The translations under genes were made by a program, and so were the position numbers. Shown here in pieces: positions 1-8,834 of a stretch of 49,963 nucleotides of DNA (position 1 is its first letter; each line of letters starts with the position of its first letter). The stretch spans positions 1 through 49,963 of IMG/VR virus record IMGVR_UViG_3300045738_000994. One strand, given 5' to 3'. The DNA is from a virus. The notes beneath the pieces are model-generated. The model was not told the DNA's origin, made no database searches, and saw only the letters and a list, made by a program, of their open reading frames with translations.

Positions 1-2
1 CA

Positions 3-620
3 GTTGCAATTGCTGTTGGTATGTATTGTTATATTATGCTTGGTGTTACAATGGGATATCATAGATATTGGTCTCACAATAACTTTAAATGTCCTAGATG
101 GTTTGAATATGTAATGATGTTTGGACCCCATATAATGATGATAGGTCCGGCTCTTACATGGGCTGCCAATCATCGAGAACATCACATGTATGTAGATACA
201 CCCGAAGACCCACATAGTCCTTATTATAGAGGAGTGATGTTAGCATACTTCGGACAAGTTCTTATAAACATCAACTTCAAGTTTGTAAGAGATTTATTAA
301 AAGACAAATTACACAGATTACAAGTTAAATATTATTGGCAGGTAGTTGGAGCCTGGGCTTTACTACTAGCTTTAATTGATCCTTATGCTTTATTATACGC
401 TTGGCTCATACCAGCAGGCTTTGCTAAAATGATAGGATCATTGGTATTCACATATTCACACAGAGGGAAAAAAGCTCATAGTGATATGTGGGTAGGTTTA
501 TTAACATTAGGTGAAGGGTTCCATGAGATACATCACAGGACAGCCAGGAGAGTTCTTTGGCACCCATTAGATCTAGGTGGACAACTTATAAAATGGATAG
601 ATCGAGATGTCAAGATTTAA
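3..620 (+). CDS. Fatty-acid desaturase, delta-9 type (5' end cut by window edge)
   Basis: Membrane di-iron fatty-acid desaturase of the acyl-CoA/acyl-lipid delta-9 type, expected to introduce a double bond into a membrane acyl chain. The three histidine boxes are visible: HRYWSH (HxxxxH), HREHH (HxxHH) and HEIHH (HxxHH). Hydrophobic stretches lie between boxes 2 and 3, as in the family. The frame is open to the left edge of the window, so the N-terminal membrane segment probably lies outside and the ATG at 21 is unlikely to be the true start. The 3' end overlaps the next gene by 14 nt, which makes it the first visible member of the long plus-strand accessory operon. A second desaturase occurs at 23789. 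Family assignment is firm; substrate and regiospecificity are inferred. Confidence 0.88.
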   Translation, partial: VAIAVGMYCYIMLGVTMGYHRYWSHNNFKCPRWFEYVMMFGPHIMMIGPALTWAANHREHHMYVDTPEDPHSPYYRGVMLAYFGQVLININFKFVRDLLKDKLHRLQVKYYWQVVGAWALLLALIDPYALLYAWLIPAGFAKMIGSLVFTYSHRGKKAHSDMWVGLLTLGEGFHEIHHRTARRVLWHPLDLGGQLIKWIDRDVKI

Positions 621-1272
621 CAAAAGGCATTACCCACACATTGCCGAACTACCAATAGAACTAGATTACGATCTCATAGAAGAATTTCTGTGGGAACATT
701 ACGACAAGTGGCAAGATAATTACACATCACACAGAGGATTAGCAGTAGCTAGCAATTCAATTGCATCTGATACATATAAAGACGTAGAAACGTTTCATTT
801 AACAGAATGTAAAAAAGAAGAAGAATTAGAAGATGCCTCAGCATACACAACTAAACAAAAAATTTCACGCAAGATTCCGTTCTCTATGGACGAACATAAT
901 TGGAACGAACCCGTTGATTTTTACAAGGGCTCCCCACTACAACGACATCTCAATGGAGCTTTCCAAGATAAATTGATACGGGTTCGTTTCTCTCGCCTTC
1001 GTCCAGGAGGATCTGTTCCACCACATATAGATTATAATACAACTTATGCCATGAGGGTGATCATTCCTTTAAGTGGCAACAAAGGAGTTGAAAATCACTT
1101 TTGGGTAAACGGAGTACATAAAGTAGTTGAAATGAAACAAAAAAGATGTTATTTTCTTAACATAGGATATAGACATGCTGTGTATCACAAGGGCAATGAC
1201 TTAAGACATTATTTAATAGCATCTATTGATGGACAGAAGGATTTTGAATGCATAAGATTATCGACAAAATAA
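607..1272 (+). CDS. 2OG-Fe(II) oxygenase-like, Asp/Asn beta-hydroxylase type
   Basis: Probable non-heme iron, 2-oxoglutarate-dependent oxygenase of the aspartyl/asparaginyl beta-hydroxylase-like group. Around residues 125-215 the protein has the pattern LRPGGSVPPHID (the HxD iron ligands), then a beta-strand reading RVIIPLSGN, then GYRHAVYH with the distal histidine, and an arginine in LRHYLIAS placed to bind 2OG. The N-terminal 90 residues are polar and not recognised. Starts inside the desaturase end and overlaps the next gene by 25 nt. The substrate is unknown; in this operon it could be a peptide, a lipid or a sugar. Three other oxygenases of this fold are encoded at 11320, 24487 and 24986. 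Confidence 0.72.
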   Translation: MSRFNKRHYPHIAELPIELDYDLIEEFLWEHYDKWQDNYTSHRGLAVASNSIASDTYKDVETFHLTECKKEEELEDASAYTTKQKISRKIPFSMDEHNWNEPVDFYKGSPLQRHLNGAFQDKLIRVRFSRLRPGGSVPPHIDYNTTYAMRVIIPLSGNKGVENHFWVNGVHKVVEMKQKRCYFLNIGYRHAVYHKGNDLRHYLIASIDGQKDFECIRLSTK

Positions 1273-1850
1273 AAGGCACAAAACTTGAATCAGCTGTAAA
1301 GTTACTTCAAGAACAAGCATTAGAAGAAGGTAATACATCTATTACCCTTGACAAATATAATGTAGAGACAACACCAGGAACGCCTATGTTGATAACGTGT
1401 AATAGTCGTTACGACAAGTTTGATAAGATTGCTGGGTTTTGTTCTTATGAGCCAGATACATACATGGGGACTCCTGACATAGCAGTTAGGATTTGTCGTT
1501 TACATATATTAAAAGAATTTAGACATAATCAATTAGGATTTTACTTCTGGGATCATTGTTTAAAGAAAGCAAAAAAAGATGGATTTAAAATACAGTATAT
1601 GACACATGATGTTGATGCAAAGGCACTGAACGCTTTATACGAGCATAAAAGATTTGTACCAGGACATAGTAGAGAACCGTATGAGTTAGATTCATTTCAA
1701 AGGATAAAAAAGGAACCTAGATTTTTATTTGATGTAGATCCAGGATCAGGATTCTTTCAAAATATTTATTATGTGGATGTTGACAATGATGGATATAACT
1801 GGATACCCAATACAAATATATCTTGGATAGGGACAAGGTCGACAGTATGA
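1248..1850 (+). CDS. GNAT-like N-acetyltransferase
   Basis: A 200-aa protein with a GNAT-like core at about residues 80-150: a strand RICRLHILKEF, then RHNQLGFYFWDH resembling the acetyl-CoA pyrophosphate loop and helix, then a strand IQYMTHDVD and a helix ALNALYEHKRFV, the usual last-helix pattern in which an aromatic residue precedes the final strand. The canonical Q/RxxGxG/A loop is degenerate (RHNQLG), so an acyltransferase is the best guess rather than a certainty. The ATG at 1248 has an AAGGA ribosome site at a good distance. It ends in an ATGA overlap with the next gene, suggesting translational coupling. The acceptor substrate is unknown. Confidence 0.5.
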   Translation: MHKIIDKIKGTKLESAVKLLQEQALEEGNTSITLDKYNVETTPGTPMLITCNSRYDKFDKIAGFCSYEPDTYMGTPDIAVRICRLHILKEFRHNQLGFYFWDHCLKKAKKDGFKIQYMTHDVDAKALNALYEHKRFVPGHSREPYELDSFQRIKKEPRFLFDVDPGSGFFQNIYYVDVDNDGYNWIPNTNISWIGTRSTV

Positions 1851-2446
1851 CAAACGTGGGTTGGAACGGTCGTTACTACAAACCTATAGCAGGTGTCTCG
1901 GGAAACTTAAAACGTCATGAACCTGACTATACTAATTGGGAAGAGTCCGTTGCCTTGTTTGGAGAGTCTACAACATGGGGCCACGAACTAGAAGAAGAGC
2001 AAAAATTACATAATGTTATTAATACACATAGGACAGTAAACAATTTTGCTTATCCCGCAGAGTCTAACTTTCATATGTGGATGAAATTAATAGATCAAGT
2101 TAAAGCGTACGGCTGGCCATATATCGTTGTTATGGGCTGGACAACTCCTTTTAGAATAGCTGACTTTAAAACCAGCGTGCATGTTGAAAATGTTGGAAGC
2201 TGGAATGGTAAGCCTTACACAGATTTTTTAGAGAGAAACGAAACAAACTTAATTGAATATACTAAATTAGTAATAGACTCAACTCAACTAATGTGTAAAG
2301 GAAATACAAAATTGTTTGAATGGTCGTGGTTTAAATTAAATAGAAAAGAACTTATTGTTAATAAAATAGATTACTCAAAGGACGGACAACACCCTGGCCC
2401 TGAGTCAATACAAAGCATAGCAAGGAAAATAGAAAATGTACTTTAA
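1847..2446 (+). CDS. SGNH/GDSL-type hydrolase-like protein
   Basis: Likely SGNH-fold hydrolase or esterase. Near the N-terminus is FGESTTWGHEL, a phage-style block I in which the serine of G-x-S would be the nucleophile. Near the C-terminus is DGQHPGPES, matching the DxxH catalytic block V. Between them a strand YIVVMGWTTP fits the block III position. I chose the ATG at 1847 because it forms an ATGA overlap with the previous stop; an upstream ATG at 1823 would add eight residues. Overlaps the next gene by 11 nt. A role in adding or removing acyl groups on a glycan or lipid is plausible beside the acetyltransferase-like gene, but this is inference. Confidence 0.6.
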   Translation: MTNVGWNGRYYKPIAGVSGNLKRHEPDYTNWEESVALFGESTTWGHELEEEQKLHNVINTHRTVNNFAYPAESNFHMWMKLIDQVKAYGWPYIVVMGWTTPFRIADFKTSVHVENVGSWNGKPYTDFLERNETNLIEYTKLVIDSTQLMCKGNTKLFEWSWFKLNRKELIVNKIDYSKDGQHPGPESIQSIARKIENVL

Positions 2447-3038
2447 TCATAGACAACTAGAACGTTGGATGGAGTTGATTAGAACTCATCCAGACGGCCT
2501 TGCATGTTTCTGGCCAAGTCAAATTAAAGCAAAAGCATGGATAGCTGATACACTAGCGTTTAATACTCGTATTCCACAGCCCTTTTCATGTATAATATTT
2601 GGGGGGTGGTACGGTGTGTTAGCAGACATGTTACGAATTGAGGACACAACAATCGTTGAGTTAGAAGAAAAACATTTAGAATGGTGCTCACAAAAATATA
2701 CTACTTGGGGTGGTTGTATGTCGAAATATACTTATACACACGATCCTGATTTAGTAATAAATACAGTTACAGAGCACGTTAGTCAGAGAGTGTATGACAA
2801 GTGGTTTGATAATATACCTGAGGGTACACATTATATAATACAAGGTAATAATGATTTTAAAGAAAAAGATCATATTAGAGCAACAGTAGATTTAGATACT
2901 TTTGCAGTCAAAAATAGACTTACCAATTATATTATGTTAGAGGAACAATTTTACGAAGGTCCTTGGGATTTTGAAAACGGTAAACCAAATTATTTTAAAA
3001 GGTTTATGGGAATTGGTAAGAAAGAGAATGGAACATAA
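2436..3038 (+). CDS. Class I SAM-dependent methyltransferase-like protein
   Basis: A 200-aa protein with a Rossmann-like pattern: strand and glycine loop CIIFGGWYGVLADML (motif I-like), strand TIVELEEKHLEWC with an acidic residue at the ribose-binding position, DLVINTVTEH (motif IV-like) and a strand HYIIQGNNDF. It therefore resembles class I methyltransferases, but the SAM-binding loop is short and divergent, so activity is unproven. SD-like AAGGAAA lies about 8 nt ahead of the ATG. The stop overlaps the first radical-SAM gene by 11 nt, so it is probably expressed with that array. Confidence 0.5.
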   Translation: MYFNHRQLERWMELIRTHPDGLACFWPSQIKAKAWIADTLAFNTRIPQPFSCIIFGGWYGVLADMLRIEDTTIVELEEKHLEWCSQKYTTWGGCMSKYTYTHDPDLVINTVTEHVSQRVYDKWFDNIPEGTHYIIQGNNDFKEKDHIRATVDLDTFAVKNRLTNYIMLEEQFYEGPWDFENGKPNYFKRFMGIGKKENGT

Positions 3039-4416
3039 TCCGAGAGGAAATGAAGAAAGAATAGAGCTTTTAGAATTAAAACGTGAGAAAATTAATTCTG
3101 TTAGTCCTTCGTTTTGTAGTGCCAAGTGGCTACAAACAACTCTCTATCTTCAAAATGGATACAACCATAGCTGCCATCATCCATCAGCACATAAGATCCC
3201 TATAGAAGAAGTAAAAGCCAATCCAGCTGCTTTACACAATAGCCAATTTAAAAAAGAACAAAGAGCTAAAATGCTTAATGGTGTTCGCCCTCAGGAATGT
3301 GATTACTGCTGGAAGATAGAAGATTTAGATAAAGATTATTTCTCAGACAGACATTACAAAACAGCCGACTGGTGGGCATGGGATAGGTTTAAAGAAATTG
3401 CTAACAGCTCGCCGGCTGATGATGTTTATCCTTCATATTTAGAAGTATCGTTTGCCAATTCATGTAACTTTGCCTGTGCCTATTGTAGTCCAGACATATC
3501 ATCTACATGGATGAAAGATATAGAAGAACATGGTAACTACCCTGTACAAAACGGCAACCATGATCTAGCCTATTTAAAAAGCATAGGTAAGTTTCCATAT
3601 AAGCGTAGCGAAGAGAACCCTTATATGGAAGCCTGGTTTAAATACATGCCAGAAGTATTACCACACTTAAAAGTCTTTAGACTTACAGGTGGAGAGCCTA
3701 CAATGTCAAAAGATGTGTGGAAAACTCTTGAATATATAATAGATAACCCACAGCCACAACTGCAAGTAGCAATTAACACTAACCTAGGAACAGACAAAAA
3801 ACTTATAGACAAATTAATTAAAACTATAAACCTATTAGAAGATAAAGTAGATAGAATAGATGTTTATACAAGTGTTGAAAGTACAGGCGAGTATGCAGAG
3901 TATGTGAGAGATGGGATTGATTACAACTACTGGTATGAAAACTGTAAGCGTGTATTATCAGAAACAAATTCACTTGTTGCTATAATGACAACGTTGAATA
4001 TATTGTGTTTACATGGATTTCATAATTTTATAGAAGATATCATGAAACTAAGAATAGAGTTTAATAAAAATTTAGAAAACAATAGGGTTCCTATTAGTTT
4101 AAATTATTTAAGATGGCCCCCTCACTTACAGTCAACATTATTAGATATAAAAGATAGACAGCATTTTGTGAGCATGTTTTTAAAGCAAGGTAAGGGTTGG
4201 TTAAAGTATGATTCACCTGATAAATGGGCTAGACTATATTTAGAAGAGTATGATCAACTTAAACGTTGGTGTGATTACTTATTACAAGAACCAACCCAAA
4301 CAAAATTTAGAAATGATTTCGTTAATTTTATTAAGGCTTACGATGTGAGAAGAGGAAAAGACTTTACAAAGGTATATCCTGAATGGGCTCACTTATTAGA
4401 GGAATGGAATGTCTGA
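3028..4416 (+). CDS. Radical SAM protein with N-terminal twitch-type cysteine region (1 of 6)
   Basis: Radical SAM enzyme of 462 aa. The CxxxCxxC cluster motif is C146/C150/C153 (CNFACAYC), followed by LTGGEP, the SAM-binding GGE motif. Ahead of the core are C30 in SFCSAKW, C49 in SCHHPS and C91/C94 in RPQECDYCW, the arrangement seen in 'twitch domain' radical SAM proteins, where such cysteines are thought to hold an auxiliary Fe-S cluster. Start chosen at 3028 (an upstream ATG at 2971 would overlap the previous gene by 68 nt). It is very similar in layout to the following protein, pointing to a tandem duplication. The reaction is unknown. No precursor peptide is visible nearby. Confidence 0.85.
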   Translation: MEHNPRGNEERIELLELKREKINSVSPSFCSAKWLQTTLYLQNGYNHSCHHPSAHKIPIEEVKANPAALHNSQFKKEQRAKMLNGVRPQECDYCWKIEDLDKDYFSDRHYKTADWWAWDRFKEIANSSPADDVYPSYLEVSFANSCNFACAYCSPDISSTWMKDIEEHGNYPVQNGNHDLAYLKSIGKFPYKRSEENPYMEAWFKYMPEVLPHLKVFRLTGGEPTMSKDVWKTLEYIIDNPQPQLQVAINTNLGTDKKLIDKLIKTINLLEDKVDRIDVYTSVESTGEYAEYVRDGIDYNYWYENCKRVLSETNSLVAIMTTLNILCLHGFHNFIEDIMKLRIEFNKNLENNRVPISLNYLRWPPHLQSTLLDIKDRQHFVSMFLKQGKGWLKYDSPDKWARLYLEEYDQLKRWCDYLLQEPTQTKFRNDFVNFIKAYDVRRGKDFTKVYPEWAHLLEEWNV

Positions 4417-5923
4417 AGACGTAGAAAATCTAATTATATGGAGACAAGAAAACTTAGACACCAAGTCTGAAAGTTTTTGTGGAGCTAAATGGTATAACGC
4501 TACCACATGGTTAGGTAGTGGAACAACTGCTAGCTGTCATCACCCTCCGGCACACAAAATTCCATTGGCAGAACTAGAAGGAAACCCTTCAGCCATACAC
4601 AATACAAAACACAAAAAGGCAATGCGGAAGATGATGCAAGAAGGAGCTCGTCCACGTGAATGTGAGTATTGTTGGAAAATAGAAGACATACCTGGTGATA
4701 CTAGGGTTTCAGATAGAGTATTTAAGTCTAACATATACACACCCGAACAATTAGACAAAGCATACAACGCAGACTTTAATGATAATACAAATTTAAAAAC
4801 ATTTGAAATAGCATTTGATAGAGTATGTAACTTGGCGTGTAGTTATTGTAATGCAAGTTTTTCTACTACGTGGGCAAAGGATATTAAAAATGATGGTCCG
4901 TATCAAAACCTTGTTAGTGATGGCGCAGCAGCTTTTCAACAAGATGGTGATTGGACAGAGCCTTTTGGAAGGGATGCAGTAACCCCCGAAAAAAATCCGT
5001 ATATAAAAGCATTTTGGGATTGGTGGGATTCAGGCCTAGCAGATGAATTAGAAGAGTTAAGAGTTACAGGTGGAGAACCGCTAATGTCCGGAGAGACATG
5101 GAAACTGTTTGATAAAATACAAGCACGTCCTGAAATGCGCCTAGCAATTAACAGCAATCTAATATGTAAACCTAAAATTCTAAATAAGTTAATTAAAAAG
5201 AGCCACGACATTAAAAAGTTTCACATTTACACTAGCGCAGAGTGTTATAGAGAACAGCAAGAATATGTAAGAGATAATTTTGTTTGGAAGGTTTGGAACA
5301 ATAATATGGAACGTATTATTAATGAGGCCAATTATGAAGGACTTCATATAATGATGACTATTAATAGTTTATGTTTATTTTCTATTACAGAATTTTTAGA
5401 TCATGTTTATAAACTTAAAATGATTAAAGGAACAAAGTCACCAACAGTTACTTTGAACCTATTACGTTTTCCTAGTTTTCAAAGTCCACTAGCACTTCCT
5501 GATCATATTAAAATATATGTTAGAACGCAACTTATGAATTGGTATGCTAAACAAGAAGATAAACAGTGGTGGACAGGAATTGAACGTGCTAACATAGAAC
5601 GTTTAATAGATTATTTAGATCACGTAGATGCGCCGCACAGAAGAACAAGCCCTAAACCTGCATTGTGGAGAGACTTTAAATCGTTTTATGAACAATACGA
5701 TATAAGGAGAGGCCATGACATACATGTATTTCCTGAAATATTAACAGACTGGTTAGACGCTATGCCGCCTACTATTACAAATATTGCAACATTAACAGAA
5801 GGCGATAGTACAAAGGACAACGTAGGAGACGAAGATTTACAAAGAATTGCCAAAGAAGAAGGTTGGATACTAGAGCCGGACAATAAAAACATAGATGAAC
5901 CTTTAGGGGATTATGATGTCTGA
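4409..5923 (+). CDS. Radical SAM protein with N-terminal twitch-type cysteine region (2 of 6)
   Basis: Radical SAM protein of 504 aa, paralogous to the preceding one: SFCGAKW, SCHHPPAHKIP, RPRECEYCWKIED and CNLACSYC recur in the same order, with VTGGEP as the GGE motif. The C-terminal 60 residues, after the shared YDIRRGHD segment, form an acidic polar extension absent from its neighbour. GAGGA lies upstream of the ATG, and the start overlaps the previous stop by 8 nt. The close similarity to gene 1 suggests either a heterodimer or two successive modifications on one substrate. Both ideas are inference; only family and paralogy are seen. Confidence 0.85.
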   Translation: MSEDVENLIIWRQENLDTKSESFCGAKWYNATTWLGSGTTASCHHPPAHKIPLAELEGNPSAIHNTKHKKAMRKMMQEGARPRECEYCWKIEDIPGDTRVSDRVFKSNIYTPEQLDKAYNADFNDNTNLKTFEIAFDRVCNLACSYCNASFSTTWAKDIKNDGPYQNLVSDGAAAFQQDGDWTEPFGRDAVTPEKNPYIKAFWDWWDSGLADELEELRVTGGEPLMSGETWKLFDKIQARPEMRLAINSNLICKPKILNKLIKKSHDIKKFHIYTSAECYREQQEYVRDNFVWKVWNNNMERIINEANYEGLHIMMTINSLCLFSITEFLDHVYKLKMIKGTKSPTVTLNLLRFPSFQSPLALPDHIKIYVRTQLMNWYAKQEDKQWWTGIERANIERLIDYLDHVDAPHRRTSPKPALWRDFKSFYEQYDIRRGHDIHVFPEILTDWLDAMPPTITNIATLTEGDSTKDNVGDEDLQRIAKEEGWILEPDNKNIDEPLGDYDV

Positions 5924-7097
5924 GCTCTATTGTGTAAATTTAGAAAAGAATGTTCGTGTTGACAACAAAGGGACATGTACGAGCTGTTGTTTACAAATGA
6001 TTCCTTATACGGACGAGTTTGGACAGGAATTAAACATTCGTAAAAACAGTTTAGACGATGCTATCAATAGCTATACAGCCAATGTAATTAGAAACAATTT
6101 AAAAAAAGGAGTACAAGATCCTCATTGTAACTATTGTTGGAGCCAAGAGAATGTTGGTAGAAGAAGCAAAAGAATGATAGACAATGAACACAGAGCAGAT
6201 TTAAATAGAAACATAGAGGTTCAAGCATTAGATCTTAATATGGGTACCACATGTAATATAAAATGTAGAACGTGTGGGCCTGATAATAGTTCTATGTGGA
6301 ATAAAGAGTTTTTAGCTTTACATGATGGATATGGAAATATTGCGAGCGGTAAAAAAGAATTTCAAGAATATTTTAGACAATTTAATAAGTCGTTTGAAGA
6401 CGACAGTGCTATCTGGGATGATATGGAACAACATCTGCCTAGGATAAGATATATTGACATGTATGGTGGTGAGCCTATGTTAATGAAGAAACAATGGAAG
6501 CTATTACAAACAGCAATTAAGTTAGGTTATGCAAAAGATATATCCTTACACTACAATACAAATGGAACACTATGGGATGAAAAGACGTTTAATATACTAA
6601 ATGACTTTAAACATATATCAATGGACTTTAGCTTAGATGGTATATACAATAGATTTGAATTTATGAGACACCCAGCCAAATGGGATCCGGTTATTAAGAA
6701 CTTTAGAACACTAAAGGATATATCTAAAACAAATAAAAAGTTTGACATATCAATTGCACATACAGTAAGCTCTTTAAACATTTGGTATATACCTGAATTT
6801 ATGGAATATTTTAAAGGGGAAAATATGTATTTAAATTTAGTACATGGCCCTCCTCATTTTAATATAGTAAACATTCCTCAAGACATTAAAGAAGTAATTG
6901 AAAAACATTTAGGACATTCAGATCCTAAAGTAGTTGAAATAATAAATTTTATGAATGGTAAAAAGGCCAATCCTTTAGAGTGGACTAAGTTTGCTCCTAA
7001 TGTAAGAGGAAGTGATGAATATAGAAAAGAAGACTTTAGAGAATTCTTCCCAGAGTTTTATAAAGTATTAACAGAACATGGGTGGAACTATGGCTAG
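5913..7097 (+). CDS. Radical SAM protein with N-terminal twitch-type cysteine region (3 of 6)
   Basis: Radical SAM protein of 394 aa. C114/C118/C121 (CNIKCRTC) bind the catalytic cluster, and YGGEP is the GGE motif. The N-terminal cysteines are C7, C22, C25, C26 and the pair C72/C75 in HCNYCW. Unlike the first two members it is followed in the core by GPDNSSMWNKEF, a motif shared with members 4 to 6 (C-G/N-x-x-S-S-x-W), so the array falls into two subfamilies. Two adjacent ATGs (5913, 5916) could serve as start. Overlaps both neighbours. Substrate unknown. Confidence 0.85.
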   Translation: MMSELYCVNLEKNVRVDNKGTCTSCCLQMIPYTDEFGQELNIRKNSLDDAINSYTANVIRNNLKKGVQDPHCNYCWSQENVGRRSKRMIDNEHRADLNRNIEVQALDLNMGTTCNIKCRTCGPDNSSMWNKEFLALHDGYGNIASGKKEFQEYFRQFNKSFEDDSAIWDDMEQHLPRIRYIDMYGGEPMLMKKQWKLLQTAIKLGYAKDISLHYNTNGTLWDEKTFNILNDFKHISMDFSLDGIYNRFEFMRHPAKWDPVIKNFRTLKDISKTNKKFDISIAHTVSSLNIWYIPEFMEYFKGENMYLNLVHGPPHFNIVNIPQDIKEVIEKHLGHSDPKVVEIINFMNGKKANPLEWTKFAPNVRGSDEYRKEDFREFFPEFYKVLTEHGWNYG

Positions 7098-7542
7098 AAA
7101 AAAGAATATGATACCGGAACCAATTACATTAATTGTTAAAGATATAAGAATAATAATTGAACAGGGTGAATTTGTAACTATATATGGTGTCGCCGGATCA
7201 GGCAAATCACCTATACTTAGAGATTTATCTAGGGATTATCCTGACAGGGTATGCTTTTTAATAAGAGATGATGTCCCACATGTACAACATAGAATTAATA
7301 TACTTAAAGCAGTATTAGGCGGCCATGACATTTATCTATTTGACGAACCAACAGGCCACGGTTTAGTGAGAGCACAGCGAATGGAAATGTTATCATTGAT
7401 ACACAGGCTTCATGATCATGGAAAAACTATAATAATGGCAACACATGATCAAGCGGCCATAGAACTTGGAACAAGAGTTATAGAGCTAATGGAAGACCAA
7501 ACTTTCATAGATCATGGCCCTGGACTACATAGGACCTTATGA
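7090..7542 (+). CDS. Miniature ABC-type ATPase without signature subdomain
   Basis: A 150-aa P-loop ATPase with ABC features: Walker A GVAGSGKS at residues 33-40, Walker B IYLFD at 81-85 followed by the catalytic glutamate (DEPT), and an H-loop-like ATHD with H119. Only about 40 residues separate Walker A from Walker B, against roughly 115-120 in a normal ABC domain, and no LSGGQ signature is present: the helical subdomain is missing. The DEPT is followed by GHGLV instead of a canonical D-loop. No transmembrane partner lies nearby, so export is not supported. It sits inside the radical-SAM array with overlaps on both sides, suggesting an accessory NTPase role. The upstream ATG at 7078 is an alternative start. 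Confidence 0.75.
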   Translation: MARKKNMIPEPITLIVKDIRIIIEQGEFVTIYGVAGSGKSPILRDLSRDYPDRVCFLIRDDVPHVQHRINILKAVLGGHDIYLFDEPTGHGLVRAQRMEMLSLIHRLHDHGKTIIMATHDQAAIELGTRVIELMEDQTFIDHGPGLHRTL

Positions 7543-8834
7543 AGTATCTTTGCACAGCGCCTTGGACACATACTTACGTTAGCCCGCAAGGTGAACGACG
7601 TCTGTGTTGTGCTAGCAGAGAAGATTCAGATTTTCAGAAACAATATATTGATTCAGGAGAACAAAACCCAAATCCAAAATTTAATCCTATTGCATTAAAA
7701 GATCATTGGAATAGTGAATATATGAAAGACATAAGAAAGCGCATGATGGATGGAGAGGCCATACCTCAATGTGTTGTATGTAATGAGAACGTTTTAAACC
7801 TACATACATATAGGTCATATTTTACTGATACTCTATTCCCACATAAAATACAAGAGTTAATAGACACAACAGATGAGACTGGCTATACAACAATGGTTCC
7901 GGTATCATATGATTATCGTTTATCTAACTTATGTAACTTCAAATGTAGAATGTGTGGAGATCAGTTATCTTCATCTTGGGAGGCAGAAAACAAATCAAAC
8001 AAACGTCTACAAGATGAGCCCTGGTTAATACCTAACAACAGAAGGAAAATAACAAACTTTCAAAAAGAAGTATTAGAAGAAGAATTACAAGCAGCAGTTG
8101 ATGAGGATGTAATAGAAGAGATTTATTGGGTAGGTGGAGAACCTTTAATGTGGGAAAGACATTGGACAATAATGGAGCAACTTAAAGACTCCGAAAGGAA
8201 AAAAGAGATTACTATACGTTATAATACAAATTTAAGTAGAATTGATTATAAAAAATACAACCTGTTTGATATGTTAGAAGGTTTTAAAGCTATGAATATA
8301 TGTGCAAGCATTGATGGAGCGGGAGCAATAGGTGAGTACATAAGAACAGGAATAAAGTGGGACGAATGGTTAGATAACTTTAAAAGAGGAATCTACTTAA
8401 ATGAAATATATGGCGATGATGGCATGGTATTTGATGTTACACTTACAACACCTGGCTTATTTGGATTAAAAGATTTATTTGATGTTGTAACAGAACTAGA
8501 TGTAAAATCTTATTTTAAATTTACTTATGGCTTTACACCCAACGTTCTTATGTGTCCCGATGCCTTACCTAAATCTATTGTAGAACCTTATTGTAACGAA
8601 CTTATAGAATACATGGAGTCAAGAAAAACTGAGAAGACACAGGTATATATTGATTCACTTAAAAACTTAATAGAAAGAAAAAGTTTTGATGAACAATGGG
8701 AAGGAGACGCACTTAAATATGGAATGAGAAACGGTAAAGAAAATTTGTTGTTTTTAGAAAAGATAAGAGATCAAGAGTTGACGTTTAGAGAGATATTAAA
8801 TGAACCAGGAAAGGAGTGGTGGGATGCCATCTAA
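7539..8834 (+). CDS. Radical SAM protein with N-terminal twitch-type cysteine region (4 of 6)
   Basis: Radical SAM protein of 431 aa. The catalytic motif is C132/C136/C139 (CNFKCRMC) and the GGE motif is VGGEP. The N-terminus carries CTAPWTHTYVSPQG ending in C23/C24, then C78/C81 (CVVC), the typical twitch layout with a C-x3-W and a paired CC. Linked to the upstream mini-ATPase by an ATGA overlap, so the two are probably translationally coupled. Its C-terminus overlaps the next gene by 11 nt. The N-terminal PW-xxxxxxP-x-G-xxxxCC pattern recalls SPASM/twitch clusters of peptide-modifying radical SAM enzymes; the actual substrate is unknown. Confidence 0.85.
   Translation: MKYLCTAPWTHTYVSPQGERRLCCASREDSDFQKQYIDSGEQNPNPKFNPIALKDHWNSEYMKDIRKRMMDGEAIPQCVVCNENVLNLHTYRSYFTDTLFPHKIQELIDTTDETGYTTMVPVSYDYRLSNLCNFKCRMCGDQLSSSWEAENKSNKRLQDEPWLIPNNRRKITNFQKEVLEEELQAAVDEDVIEEIYWVGGEPLMWERHWTIMEQLKDSERKKEITIRYNTNLSRIDYKKYNLFDMLEGFKAMNICASIDGAGAIGEYIRTGIKWDEWLDNFKRGIYLNEIYGDDGMVFDVTLTTPGLFGLKDLFDVVTELDVKSYFKFTYGFTPNVLMCPDALPKSIVEPYCNELIEYMESRKTEKTQVYIDSLKNLIERKSFDEQWEGDALKYGMRNGKENLLFLEKIRDQELTFREILNEPGKEWWDAI

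Noticed and set aside
2971-3027. Longer N-terminus for the first radical-SAM protein
   Set aside because: Would overlap the methyltransferase-like gene by 68 nt and the added residues do not resemble the paralogue; the ATG at 3028 gives an overlap typical of this operon.
7090-7542. ABC exporter for a peptide product of the radical-SAM array
   Set aside because: No transmembrane domain or permease is encoded nearby and the ATPase lacks the signature subdomain, so transport is not supported.
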